Below, one piece after another: positions 17,735 through 26,602 of a stretch of 64,000 nt of DNA. A model generated the notes under the pieces. That model did no database searches. It was not told the origin of the DNA and saw nothing but the letters and a program-made list of their open reading frames with translations. The stretch's first letter is position 1. Every line of letters begins with the position of its first letter. This DNA comes from an uncultured Oscillospiraceae bacterium (GTDB taxonomy: Bacteria > Bacillota > Clostridia > Oscillospirales > Acutalibacteraceae), in assembly GCA_900547095.1 (NCBI GenBank), contig URFG01000007.1, positions 7,539 to 71,538 on the forward strand, given 5' to 3'. Both the position numbers and the translations under genes were made by a program.

Positions 17735-18346
17735 TCAGCAGCACGGAATAAGATCTCCGCCCATACATTCACAACAGCAATCTGCGCAAACAAGGCTCGA
17801 GCAGACATCGCAGGCGTCGCATCCGCCGCCGTATGCTCTTTGAGCATAGGGGTTATTATACTGCTTACCCATTTGCCGCTGAGCATTATTAACAGCAGCT
17901 TTATATTCACTGTTAGCAGGGTCCATTCTCGAGGCGGTGACAAAGCTTGTATAAGCCTGATCAAACCAGCCTCTGCGATAAAGCACCGTGCCGTTTAAAA
18001 AATACCATTCCGCATTGCGCTCGCTCGGCATTACGCCGTCAAGCAGTTCCTGAGCCTGCTCAAGTCTGCCCTGAGATATAAGCGAACGAATCTCGGGGAA
18101 AGACGAAGTGCCGGCATCCGAAGAATAAGAGCCGGAAGTATCCGAGCCGGCATTTGTCCTGCGGGAATTCATTATGGCGTCATAAGCCTCGTTTATCTCC
18201 TGCATTTTTTCTTCCGCTAAATCGGAAAGCGGATTTTGCGAATAGTTATCCGGGTGATACTTTTTTGCAAGATTTCTGTATGCGGTTTTAACTTCATCAT
18301 CGGTAGCGTCAGGTGAAATTCCCAATACTTCATAGGGGTTTTTCAT
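17735..18346 (-). CDS. J-domain protein with TPR-like middle and cysteine-rich tail
   Basis: 203 residues. Residues 1-65 are a J domain with the essential HPD (KKYHPDN), which stimulates DnaK-type chaperones. The middle (about 90-160) is helical with tetratricopeptide-like spacing (AEWYFLNGTVLYRRGWFDQAY). The last 30 residues hold about ten cysteines (CDACDVCSSLVCADCCCECM), which could bind Zn or Fe-S. The glycine/phenylalanine region and DnaJ zinc domain are missing, so this is not the general DnaJ. It overlaps the preceding DUF5685 gene by 17 bases. Confidence 0.8.
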   Translation of the reverse strand: MKNPYEVLGISPDATDDEVKTAYRNLAKKYHPDNYSQNPLSDLAEEKMQEINEAYDAIMNSRRTNAGSDTSGSYSSDAGTSSFPEIRSLISQGRLEQAQELLDGVMPSERNAEWYFLNGTVLYRRGWFDQAYTSFVTASRMDPANSEYKAAVNNAQRQMGKQYNNPYAQRAYGGGCDACDVCSSLVCADCCCECMGGDLIPCC

Positions 18347-19172
18347 TTTTAATCTCCTTTATAAAAACATCTTCAAGTCCCAAATATATTATATTCCCCA
18401 AAATGGGCTCAAATTTTTTTATATCCAAAAGCTCGAAAGCTTTTGCGGCTTCATTGATGCAGAAATATATCTGCGGCTTTACAGTTTCATAAATATCTTC
18501 GGTTTTATAAGTCTTTAATACATTAAATCTTTTCTTTTCTATATCTTCTTCAAGATCGCTCGCCGCGTCGACAAGATAAATATATCTTCCTAAGCAATAG
18601 CCGAGCCTTTCAAGCACTCTTTTTTCGTTAACCGATTCTCCGCAAAGCGGCAAAAGCCGTGAAAGCACTTTTGCCGAGGGATCGCAGAGTTCGTCAAGCG
18701 AAACATTTTCTTTATTCTCAGCTGACTTTTGAGAGGAAATATACTCTTTTACATAATCATTAATATCAGGATAATTTAAAGCCGCTTTTTTATAAGCTCT
18801 TTTAAATATCGGCTTTAATATCAGCGCGCCCAGCTTTTTAAATCCCTTTTCATCCTCGATATTATCAAGAATTTTATAATAAATCATAATCATAGCGGCG
18901 GCGGCAGGAAAATCAAGCTCTTTTGAGGTTTTTAAAAAGTTGCATTTTTTAAGAGGATTAAAAGCGCATTTTTTTCTCTCAAAGCAAACGCGATCCGAAT
19001 TAAGGGACATATTTAAAAGGGCAAGGAATGTGAAATCATAGCTTAAAGTAAATCTTGATAAAATTCCGTAACTTTTTCCGAGCTTTTTACAAAGCGAGCA
19101 ATAAACGGCTTTATAAACTTCAAAGTCTTTTATCTTAAGCTCTTCTTTTTTTACTCTGATATATCCGAACAA
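18330..19172 (-). CDS. DUF5685-family protein
   Basis: A 280-residue protein of unknown function with the N-terminal pattern MFGYIRVKKEELKIKDFEVY, then YCSLCKKLGKSYG and CAFNPLKKCNFL; the paired cysteines suggest metal binding. The rest is mainly helical. The start is a TTG, supported by GGAGG nine bases upstream; no ATG in frame is suitable. Grouped with the J-domain gene, which is a recurring pairing in Clostridia as far as I recall. Confidence 0.75.
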   Translation of the reverse strand: MFGYIRVKKEELKIKDFEVYKAVYCSLCKKLGKSYGILSRFTLSYDFTFLALLNMSLNSDRVCFERKKCAFNPLKKCNFLKTSKELDFPAAAAMIMIYYKILDNIEDEKGFKKLGALILKPIFKRAYKKAALNYPDINDYVKEYISSQKSAENKENVSLDELCDPSAKVLSRLLPLCGESVNEKRVLERLGYCLGRYIYLVDAASDLEEDIEKKRFNVLKTYKTEDIYETVKPQIYFCINEAAKAFELLDIKKFEPILGNIIYLGLEDVFIKEIKNEKPL

Positions 19173-19322
19173 CTCTCAAAGCCTCCGCATTCTTTAAAAC
19201 AATTATATTTTACACTTTCGTTTTTTCCTATTGGTGAATAATATGTAAATATTTAACTCATATTGAATTTTTTTAAAATAATGCGGCAAAATAGAATTAA
19301 AATCCAAGGAGGAGGAAAATTA

Positions 19323-20663
19323 ATGGGTAAAAAAGCAGTATCGCTGTTACTTTGCATTCTGACAGGCATTTTATCGCTTTCTCTTGCAGGGTGCAAAAAC
19401 AAAAATTCGGCAGAGGTTTATTTTTTGAATTTCAAGCCGGAATCTGCGGAAATTTATAAGCAGATAGCAAAAGACTATGAGAAAGAAAAAGGTGTGAAAG
19501 TAAAGGTGGTTACCGCCGCCGCCAACACCTACGAGCAGACCTTAAAATCGGAAATAGCAAAATCCTCGGCGCCCACCATATTTCAGGTGAACGGTCCTGT
19601 GGGTTATGAAACCTGGAAAGAATATTGCCTTGATATCAAAGACAGCAAACTTTATTCTTATCTTTCCGACGATTCGCTTGCCATAAAGGATAAAAAAGGC
19701 GGAGTTTATGCTCTTGCTTATGTTGTAGAGGGCTACGGAATTATTTATAACGAAGAAATTACCGATAAATACTTTGAGCTTGCGGATAAAAAAGCAACCG
19801 TTTCTTCAATGAGCGAAATAAAAAATTTTTCTCAGCTTAAAACTCTTGTTGAAGACATGACCGCTCATAAAAGTCAGCTCGGAATTGAGGGTGCATTCGC
19901 TTCGACCTCTCTTGCCTCAGGCGAAGATTGGCGCTGGCAGACGCATCTTATGAATATTCCCCTTTATTATGAATTCAAAGAAAGCGAAGATTATGACGAT
20001 CCGACAATAGCAGGACTAAACTCTAAAGAAATAGCTTTCAGATATTCTGATAAATTTAAAAATACCTTTGATTTATATACTAACAACTCTTTGACCGATA
20101 AAAAAATTCTCGGCTCAAAATCTACTGCGGATTCTATGGCTGAATTTGCTCAGGGCAAGGTCGCCTTTGTGCAGAACGGCAACTGGGCGTGGTCGCAGAT
20201 AAGCGGAGTTAAAGGAAACACCGTTAAAAAAGACAAGATCAAATTTTTACCTGTTTACACTGGAATTAAAGGCGAAGAATCGCAGGGACTTTGTATCGGA
20301 ACGGAAAATTATATCGCTGTAAACAAATATGCTTCTAAAGAGCAACAGCAGGCTTCCCTTGATTTTCTCGACTGGATTTTTTCAAGCGATACAGGGAAAA
20401 AATATGTAACAGAAAAGCTCAAATTTATAACTCCTTTTAATACTTTTTCAGACGACGAATTACCAGATGATCCGCTAGCCAAAGAGGTAGTAAGATATAT
20501 GAGGGACGACAGCGTAAAGACTGTGCCCTGGATTTTCACCTCATTCCCGAGCGAGAACTTTAAAACAGAGGTCGGAAACGCGCTTCTTGAATATGTTCAG
20601 GGAACGAAAACCTTTGATGATGTGAAAAAAACAGTAATAGATAAATGGAAGAGTGAAAGATAA
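19323..20663 (+). CDS. Sugar ABC transporter substrate-binding lipoprotein
   Basis: 446 residues. ATG 19323 was chosen over the upstream opening because AAGGAGGAGG precedes it and it starts directly with a lipoprotein signal peptide (LLLCILTGILSLSLAGC, lipobox LAGC). The mature part is a family 1 (MalE/UgpB-like) solute-binding protein: an N-terminal binding domain, hinge, and FAQGKVAFVQNGNWAW, typical for this family. It delivers a carbohydrate to the two permeases encoded next. The neighbour malQ suggests maltodextrin, but the binding residues do not prove it. Confidence 0.9.
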   Translation: MGKKAVSLLLCILTGILSLSLAGCKNKNSAEVYFLNFKPESAEIYKQIAKDYEKEKGVKVKVVTAAANTYEQTLKSEIAKSSAPTIFQVNGPVGYETWKEYCLDIKDSKLYSYLSDDSLAIKDKKGGVYALAYVVEGYGIIYNEEITDKYFELADKKATVSSMSEIKNFSQLKTLVEDMTAHKSQLGIEGAFASTSLASGEDWRWQTHLMNIPLYYEFKESEDYDDPTIAGLNSKEIAFRYSDKFKNTFDLYTNNSLTDKKILGSKSTADSMAEFAQGKVAFVQNGNWAWSQISGVKGNTVKKDKIKFLPVYTGIKGEESQGLCIGTENYIAVNKYASKEQQQASLDFLDWIFSSDTGKKYVTEKLKFITPFNTFSDDELPDDPLAKEVVRYMRDDSVKTVPWIFTSFPSENFKTEVGNALLEYVQGTKTFDDVKKTVIDKWKSER

Positions 20664-20665
20664 AA

Positions 20666-21511
20666 ATGCGAAACGGTATTAAACGCTGGTCGCCGCTGTT
20701 TTTACTGCCTACTCTTGCAGCATTTATGATAGCTTTTGTTATACCGTTTGTAATGGGTATCTATTTATCGTTCTGTAATTTCAGAACGGTAACCGACGCA
20801 AAATTTGTCGGGCTTGAAAATTATATAAACATTTTCAAGCCCGGCGACACTTTTTTTAAATCCCTTTTATTTACGGGAAAATTCGCGGTTATATCCGTTA
20901 TAACAATAAATGTGTTAGCATTTTTGTTTGCAATTATGTTAACAAAAGGTATCAAAGGAACCAACTTTTTCAGAACAGTTTTCTTTATGCCGAATCTTAT
21001 CGGCGGAATTGTTCTCGGATATATATGGCAGGTTATAATCAACGGCATACTTTTTAATTACGGATATTCGATAACAAGCAAATCACAATTCGGATTTTTA
21101 GGGCTTGTTTTAATGATGAATTGGCAGATGATCGGATATATGATGATAATTTATATAGCCGGTCTTAACAATGTTTCAAATGATATTCTTGAAGCGGCAA
21201 AGGTTGACGGTGCGGGAAAGTTCAGAACTTTATTCAATATTATAATTCCCTCTGTTATGCCATCGATAACTATTTGCCTTTTTCTTACAATTACAAATTC
21301 ATTCAAGCTTTTCGATCAGAACCTCGCTCTCACTGCCGGAGCGCCTGCAAAAACAACGCAAATGGCGGCGCTCGATATATACAATACTTTCTACGGCAGG
21401 ACCGGCTTTGAGGGCACAGGACAGGCAAAAGCGGTTATCTTTTTCATAATAGTTGCCGCTATTGCGCTTTTACAGCTTAAGCTGACCAGCAGCAAAGAGG
21501 TTGAAAATTAA
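20666..21511 (+). CDS. Sugar ABC transporter permease, MalF type
   Basis: A 281-residue, six-helix permease. The coupling-loop EAA motif reads EAAKVDGAGKFRTLFNIIIP (about 178-197), which contacts the ATPase. Two bases after the binding-protein gene and overlapping the next permease by one base. No ATPase gene is in the operon; in Firmicutes such CUT1 importers usually share one MsmX-type ATPase encoded elsewhere. Confidence 0.92.
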   Translation: MRNGIKRWSPLFLLPTLAAFMIAFVIPFVMGIYLSFCNFRTVTDAKFVGLENYINIFKPGDTFFKSLLFTGKFAVISVITINVLAFLFAIMLTKGIKGTNFFRTVFFMPNLIGGIVLGYIWQVIINGILFNYGYSITSKSQFGFLGLVLMMNWQMIGYMMIIYIAGLNNVSNDILEAAKVDGAGKFRTLFNIIIPSVMPSITICLFLTITNSFKLFDQNLALTAGAPAKTTQMAALDIYNTFYGRTGFEGTGQAKAVIFFIIVAAIALLQLKLTSSKEVEN

Positions 21512-22335
21512 TGAAAAAAAGCAGAATTTTTATATTCATAATTCTTTGTGTTTTTGCCGCGGTATTCGCCGCTCCGATATTTATAATTCTGATAAATTCT
21601 TTTAAAACAAAGTTTTCCATCAGTCAGACGCCTTTTATGTTTCCTGATAAAGAAACATTTTCAGGGCTTGAAAATTACACGACGGGGCTTTCAAACACGG
21701 GATTTTTATCCTCGTTTTTTATGTCGCTCTTCATAACCGTGTTTTCGGTGGCGGCGATAGTGTTTTTCACTTCTATGACAGCGTGGTATATTGCGAGATC
21801 AAAAAGCAGGTTTTCAAAATTTGTTTACACGCTTTTTGTGTTTTCAATGATAGTTCCTTTTCAGATGGTAATGTTTACAATGTCAAAGACAGCGAATTTA
21901 TTAGGCCTTGATAATCCCGTAGGAATTATTCTTATCTATCTCGGTTTCGGAGCGGGACTTGCGGTTTTCATTTTCAGCGGATTCGTAAAGTCCATACCTA
22001 AAGGAATTGAAGAAGCCGCCACGATAGACGGCTGCAATCCTGCGCAGACCTTTTTTATGATAGTTCTCCCCATGATGAAGCCCACTGTTATAACAGTGGC
22101 GATATTAAACACTATGTGGATATGGAACGATTATCTTCTTCCCTATCTCGTTATAGGAAGTGATTATAAAACTATTCCTATTGCTATTCAGTATTTAAAG
22201 GGCGGTTACGGCTCGATAGATATGGGTGCGCTTATGGCTATGCTTGTGCTGGCTGTAACACCGGTTATTATATTCTATCTGTTTTGTCAGAAATATATCA
22301 TTAAAGGAGTTGCGGCTGGTGCAGTCAAAGGCTGA
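21511..22335 (+). CDS. Sugar ABC transporter permease, MalG type
   Basis: A 274-residue, six-helix permease partnering the preceding one. EAA motif: EEAATIDGCNPAQTFFMIVL (about 169-188). MWIWNDYLLPYLV is typical of MalG-like proteins. Its 3' end overlaps the start region of malQ. Confidence 0.92.
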   Translation: MKKSRIFIFIILCVFAAVFAAPIFIILINSFKTKFSISQTPFMFPDKETFSGLENYTTGLSNTGFLSSFFMSLFITVFSVAAIVFFTSMTAWYIARSKSRFSKFVYTLFVFSMIVPFQMVMFTMSKTANLLGLDNPVGIILIYLGFGAGLAVFIFSGFVKSIPKGIEEAATIDGCNPAQTFFMIVLPMMKPTVITVAILNTMWIWNDYLLPYLVIGSDYKTIPIAIQYLKGGYGSIDMGALMAMLVLAVTPVIIFYLFCQKYIIKGVAAGAVKG

Positions 22336-23752
22336 AAAAGGAATTCTAATGCCGCTTGCAAGCTTAAGTTCCAAGCACGGAATAGGAGATTTCGGGAAAC
22401 CTGCCTTTGAATTTATCGATTTTCTTTCTTCTTTTAAGCAGGATTATTGGCAGCTTTTACCCCTTAATCCTATAGGAAAAGGCAATTCCCCATATTATTC
22501 GGTAAGCAGTTTTGCAGGAGAAATTCTTTATATCAGTTTAGAGGATCTTTTAAATTCCGAACTTTTAAAGCAGGACGAATTAAAAACACCTGATTTTATA
22601 AAAGGAAAAATCGATTATAAAAAGGTAAGAGATTTTAAAATTCCGCTTTTAAAAAAAGCAACCGAAAGATTTGATATTTCTGATAAGGAATACAGAGATT
22701 TTCTTAAAAAAAACGAATTCTGGATAAATGGGTATGCAGAATTCTGCACCGCTTCGGAAATTTACGGAGAACTATCTGATTTTGACAGAGATTTAAAATT
22801 CCGCAGAATAAAAAGTCTTAACGATTTAAGAGAAAAGCATAAAGAACAAATTGATTTTTATAAAATCACGCAATATTTCTTCTTTAAACAGTTTTTTAAA
22901 ATGAAAAAATATGCCGAAAGTAAAAAAATAAAGCTTATAGGCGATATTCCCTTTTATGTATCGGACAGCGGAGCAGATGTGTGGCTATATCCCGAATATT
23001 TTAAGCTTGACGATAATTTAAGTCCGCGCCTTAAAGCAGGAGTACCTCCCGATATTTTTTCAAAAACGGGTCAGCTTTGGGGAAACCCTATATATGATTT
23101 TGAGGTGCAGAAAAAAGACGGCTATCTCTGGTGGGAGCAAAGGCTTAAAAAACAGTCGGAAATGTTTGACGCTATAAGAATAGACCATTTCAGAGCATTT
23201 GCTAACTACTATGAAATACCGGCTGACGCTATAAACGCTACTTGCGGAAAATGGACAAAAGGCCCAGGTGAAGAATTTTTTAAAACCCTTAAAAAGAAAA
23301 TAAAATTTCCCTTTATTATCGCCGAAAACCTCGGCGGAGAAGATGATGAAGATGTTTGCGAGCTGCTTAAAAAAACTAATTTTTGCGAAATGAAGATTTT
23401 GCAGTTTTGTTTTGAAAAGACCGACGATCCGAATTCTATCCCTGAAAATTTCCCCTTTAACTGCGTGTGCTATACAGGAACCCATGATAACAATACCGCG
23501 CTCGGGTGGTTTGAAAAGCTTAGCGAAAAGAAGAAATATTTAGTTTCAAGATATATCGATATCAAAGGTGATATAGCTAAAAATATGATAGATTTCGCTT
23601 TATCTCTAAATATTAAGCTTGTGATAATTCCTTTATATGATTATTTAGGCCTTGATGAAAGCGCAAGAATTAATATTCCGGGGACTCAAAACGTCAACTG
23701 GGAATGGCAGACACCCGAAAATTATTCAAAAGATATTATTGAAAGATATTAG
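22319..23752 (+). CDS. malQ: 4-alpha-glucanotransferase (GH77)
   Basis: Transfers alpha-1,4-glucan segments between maltodextrins, releasing glucose. The start was set at GTG 22319: AAAGGAG is nine bases upstream, while the TTG at 22310 abuts that site. The 477-residue protein shows GH77 motifs PLNPIGKGNSPYYS, GDIPFYVSDSGADVW, RIDHFRAF (nucleophile Asp), IAENLG (acid/base Glu) and TGTHDNNTALGWF. The overlap with the permease gene makes it part of the transport operon, which points to imported alpha-glucan oligosaccharides. Confidence 0.93.
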   Translation: MQSKAEKGILMPLASLSSKHGIGDFGKPAFEFIDFLSSFKQDYWQLLPLNPIGKGNSPYYSVSSFAGEILYISLEDLLNSELLKQDELKTPDFIKGKIDYKKVRDFKIPLLKKATERFDISDKEYRDFLKKNEFWINGYAEFCTASEIYGELSDFDRDLKFRRIKSLNDLREKHKEQIDFYKITQYFFFKQFFKMKKYAESKKIKLIGDIPFYVSDSGADVWLYPEYFKLDDNLSPRLKAGVPPDIFSKTGQLWGNPIYDFEVQKKDGYLWWEQRLKKQSEMFDAIRIDHFRAFANYYEIPADAINATCGKWTKGPGEEFFKTLKKKIKFPFIIAENLGGEDDEDVCELLKKTNFCEMKILQFCFEKTDDPNSIPENFPFNCVCYTGTHDNNTALGWFEKLSEKKKYLVSRYIDIKGDIAKNMIDFALSLNIKLVIIPLYDYLGLDESARINIPGTQNVNWEWQTPENYSKDIIERY

Positions 23753-23783
23753 AGCTTAAAATCTTGCAAATTCATCATTTGAG

Positions 23784-23890
23784 GAAAGAAATTTATCTTA
23801 ACAACAGTCAAAATGCTGAATATGCCTAAAAGCATTCTCAGTTCGGTTTACGGCGAAGAAAGATTTAAAATGCAGTTAACGGTTTCTTTC
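23784..23890 (+). other. Possible structured 3' region after malQ
   Basis: No gene fits here. GAAAGAAA (23784-23791) can pair with TTTCTTTC (23883-23890), TTAAC (23798-23802) with GTTAA (23875-23879), and AATGCT (23812-23817) with AGCATT (23831-23836), giving a nested fold of about 107 nt upstream of the terminator. The stems are short and AT-rich, so chance is possible. Confidence 0.25.
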
Positions 23891-23903
23891 TAAGATAAAA
23901 ACA

Positions 23904-23944
23904 AAAATCCCTGAGAACAGATTTTGTTCTCAGGGATTTTTTTA
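23904..23944. terminator. Bidirectional terminator between malQ and the fumarate operon
   Basis: A 16-bp stem, 23904-23919 with 23925-23940 (core CCCTGAGAACA/TGTTCTCAGGG), followed by a T run on the plus strand and, because of the A-rich left arm, a T run on the minus strand. Confidence 0.9.
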
Positions 23945-24277
23945 AGCTTTTGCGGTTTCTTTTTGTGCGTCGGCGATAGCGTCAAGCTTTTTGTTTCTGA
24001 AATAAAGGCCGACATCTATCGAAATTTCGATAAAGTTTAAAATATAGAATAAAAAGCTTAAAACAAAGATAAATCCCGATTTAGGCTCTATTCCGAGCAA
24101 ACCTGCAGATTCTATAATTTTCTTTGCTATTCCGCAGGCATAGCCTATAATCAAAAACACTTCAAAAAATAAACTTTTTCCTTTGGCGGTTCTTGATACC
24201 CACGATTTTCTTATTGAAAGCGGCCAGGAAAGACCGAAACAAAAAATTGTGAGCGCCTCAAGCAGATCAACTATCAT
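23942..24277 (-). CDS. Small membrane protein, PQ-loop/SemiSWEET-like
   Basis: 111 residues with three hydrophobic segments (about 1-18, 36-58, 67-92) and a charged C-terminal tail. The order WPLSIRKSWVSRTAKGKS recalls the SemiSWEET pattern proline-x3-6-K...K-G-S after a first helix, but the PQ pair itself is absent. Last gene of the minus-strand fumarate operon, 21 bases after frdA. It might be a small carrier; it does not resemble the cytochrome b anchor of fumarate reductase (no histidines in the helices). Confidence 0.5.
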   Translation of the reverse strand: MIVDLLEALTIFCFGLSWPLSIRKSWVSRTAKGKSLFFEVFLIIGYACGIAKKIIESAGLLGIEPKSGFIFVLSFLFYILNFIEISIDVGLYFRNKKLDAIADAQKETAKA

Positions 24278-24298
24278 TTTATATAACCCTCTTAAAAA

Positions 24299-25897
24299 TT
24301 ATTTTTTTCTCCTGTAATCAGGCAAAAGCTTCGGTGATACAACATCGGTTTTAATGCCTGCGGCTTCTCTTTCGCGGTCGAATTTTTCGATATGCTCAAG
24401 AGTAAGCTTTCCGACACAAACATCGGCTGATTTTTTAGCCGCATTTATTCCTGCGTTTCTTCCGAAAACGATTACATCAAGCAATGAATTGCCCATAAGG
24501 CGATTTCTTCCGTGAATTCCTCCTACGGCTTCGCCTGCAACAAAGAGGTTTTCAACATTAGTGGACATACCGTCAACATTAATATCAAGTCCGCCGTTCT
24601 GATAATGAAGAGTAGGATAAACCAAAATAGGCTCTTTTCTGATATCTATGCCGTAGCTTGCAAACATTCTCATCATCGCGGGAATTCTCTTTTCGATAGT
24701 TCCCTCTCCTCCGATTTTTTCGATCATAGGAGTATCGAGCCATACTGCTTTTCCGCTGCCTGTATCCACGCCCTCGTTTCTGTCGGAGCATTCGCGGATA
24801 ATAGAAGCCGCGGCTACATCACGGGTTTCAAGCGGATGCATAAATACTTTACCGTCACGGTTTATCAGCTTAGCGCCGAGCGAGCGCACCTTTTCGGTTA
24901 CAAGAGCGCCGAATATCTGCTGCGGGAAAGCGGCTCCTGTGGGGTGATACTGCAATGTATCGGCATAAAGGAGCTTTGCTCCCACTCTGTAGCCTAATAC
25001 AAGGCCGTCGGCAGTAGCGCCGTAATGGTTAGAGGTCGGGAAGCCCTGATAATGCATTCTTCCTGCGCCGCCTGTAGCTATAATAACGGTTTTAGCGCGG
25101 GCAACCATAAGCTCATGGGTTTCCATATTCATAAGCACTGCGCCCGCGGCATTGCCGTTTTCATCAAGAATAAGCTCTATCGCAGATGTGAAATCAACAA
25201 CCTCTATTCCGCGGTTTATAACCTCGTCGCGAAGAGTTCTCATTATTTCAGCACCGGAATAATCCTTTGCTGCGTGCATTCTCTTTCTTGAAGTTCCGCC
25301 GCCGTGGGTGGTTATCATAGTGCCGTCGGGCGCTTTATCGAATTCCACGCCGAGATCGTTTAGCCACAAAATGGCCTCGGGAGCGTCGCAAACAAGCTTT
25401 GCGAGAAGCTCGCGCTTAGCGGCATAGTGTCCGCCGCCGAAAGCATCAACAAAATGGATAGCCGGAGAATCGTTAGGCTTATCTGCCGCCTGAATTCCGC
25501 CCTCCGCCATCATTGTATTAGCGTCGCCCATACGGAGCTTTGTAACTATCATGGTTTTTGCTCCGGCTTTATCGGCTTCTATAGCGGCGCTTGTTCCTGC
25601 GCCGCCGCCGCCGATTATAAGAACATCGACATCATATTTAACATTGTTAAGATCGATATCCTCTGCTTTAATGCGGCTTTTTGCCTCCAAAATTTCACAA
25701 AGCTCGTGAGGAACCGATTCACCCTTATTAGGGCCTATTTTAAGAGTGGAGAACTCGCTCTTTTTATAGTCGGGATGATAAGCGCATAAAAGCTCATCCT
25801 TTTCTTTAGCCGTCATTCTGACAGGCTCATAGGCAATATTTGCCTCTCTTGCCTCTTCAACAGCTTTTAAAGATTCCTGAAATTCCTTTGAATACAT
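24299..25897 (-). CDS. frdA: Soluble fumarate reductase-type flavoprotein subunit
   Basis: 532 residues of the FrdA/SdhA/AprA flavoprotein family. FAD site: VDVLIIGGGGAGTSAAIEA (about 89-107). Catalytic-type residues of fumarate reductases are in place: LQYHPTGA (His), ETRDVAAASI (Arg), TLHYQNGGL (His) and HGRNRLMGNSLLD (Arg). The preceding gene encodes the Fe-S subunit and the operon also encodes fumarase and malate dehydrogenase, so fumarate to succinate is the likely reaction. No membrane anchor gene is present. L-aspartate oxidase or another enoate reductase cannot be excluded by sequence alone. Confidence 0.85.
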   Translation of the reverse strand: MYSKEFQESLKAVEEAREANIAYEPVRMTAKEKDELLCAYHPDYKKSEFSTLKIGPNKGESVPHELCEILEAKSRIKAEDIDLNNVKYDVDVLIIGGGGAGTSAAIEADKAGAKTMIVTKLRMGDANTMMAEGGIQAADKPNDSPAIHFVDAFGGGHYAAKRELLAKLVCDAPEAILWLNDLGVEFDKAPDGTMITTHGGGTSRKRMHAAKDYSGAEIMRTLRDEVINRGIEVVDFTSAIELILDENGNAAGAVLMNMETHELMVARAKTVIIATGGAGRMHYQGFPTSNHYGATADGLVLGYRVGAKLLYADTLQYHPTGAAFPQQIFGALVTEKVRSLGAKLINRDGKVFMHPLETRDVAAASIIRECSDRNEGVDTGSGKAVWLDTPMIEKIGGEGTIEKRIPAMMRMFASYGIDIRKEPILVYPTLHYQNGGLDINVDGMSTNVENLFVAGEAVGGIHGRNRLMGNSLLDVIVFGRNAGINAAKKSADVCVGKLTLEHIEKFDREREAAGIKTDVVSPKLLPDYRRKK

Positions 25898-25911
25898 CTT
25901 ATCTTCCCTCC

Positions 25912-26586
25912 TTACTTTTCGATTTCTCTGTTATTGTAAAGCTCTTCGAGCTCTTCAATAGGCTTGCCCATCAAGCTCTCGATAAGCTCGGTGAAAGTGC
26001 CGTCTTTAATTTCTTTAACACGGTCCTCAAGGTGCTTGGTTTTCGGAGCAAGATATTTACCGTTTAATCTTCTTGCAAGCATAGCTACCTGCGGGTGTGA
26101 AATCCCTGCAGGACATCTTGAAGAGCAAACTCCGCACATTACGCAGTCAAACGACTCCTCTGCACACTTGTCAAATTCTCCGCGCTGAGCATAAGCGATA
26201 TACTGCATAACATTAAGACCCTGCGTGCAGCTTTTTGTGCAGGCATTACATCCGACGCAAGCGTATATCTCGGGGTAAAGCTGCATCATTATCTGCTCGG
26301 TGGGTTTGATTTTTTCCATATCATAGACCTGCTTTACAAGCGGGAAAAACGGAAGTGTAGCAACATACATATCGTTTTCCACCTTTGTCTGGCAGGCAAG
26401 GCAGGTTTTTAACTCTCTGTCGCCCTTAATGCGGTAAATGGTAGCGCAGGCACCGCAAAATCCGTTTCTGCAGCCGCAGCCGCGGACAAGCTGATAACCG
26501 GCATATTCCATAGCGCGCATAATGGTAAGATCATCAGGCACGCTGTATTTTTTACCGAAAAGATAAATATTCACCATATTTTCCAT
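25912..26586 (-). CDS. frdB: Fumarate reductase-type iron-sulfur subunit
   Basis: About 224 residues from ATG 26586 (AGGAG nine bases upstream; the longer frame back to 26667 runs into the previous gene). N-terminal plant-type [2Fe-2S] motif GCGCRNGFCGACAT...CLAC (about 36-75), then two [4Fe-4S] motifs CVGCNACTKSCTQG and CVMCGVCSSRCPAG, the FrdB/SdhB order. It would relay electrons to FrdA. Unlike the TfrB of methanogens it lacks a C-terminal HdrB (CCG) domain; those domains are on the separate hdrB gene of this operon. It lies 16 bases behind the FlxA-like gene. Confidence 0.85.
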   Translation of the reverse strand: MENMVNIYLFGKKYSVPDDLTIMRAMEYAGYQLVRGCGCRNGFCGACATIYRIKGDRELKTCLACQTKVENDMYVATLPFFPLVKQVYDMEKIKPTEQIMMQLYPEIYACVGCNACTKSCTQGLNVMQYIAYAQRGEFDKCAEESFDCVMCGVCSSRCPAGISHPQVAMLARRLNGKYLAPKTKHLEDRVKEIKDGTFTELIESLMGKPIEELEELYNNREIEK

Positions 26587-26602
26587 TGATTTATTCTCCT
26601 TA

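Noticed and set aside
17728..17964. N-terminal extension of the membrane protein at 17200
   Set aside because: It lies in another frame of the J-domain gene; the hydrophobic protein starts sensibly at ATG 17727.
24512..24997. 161-residue plus-strand ORF inside frdA
   Set aside because: A shadow of the frdA codons; no coherent protein features.
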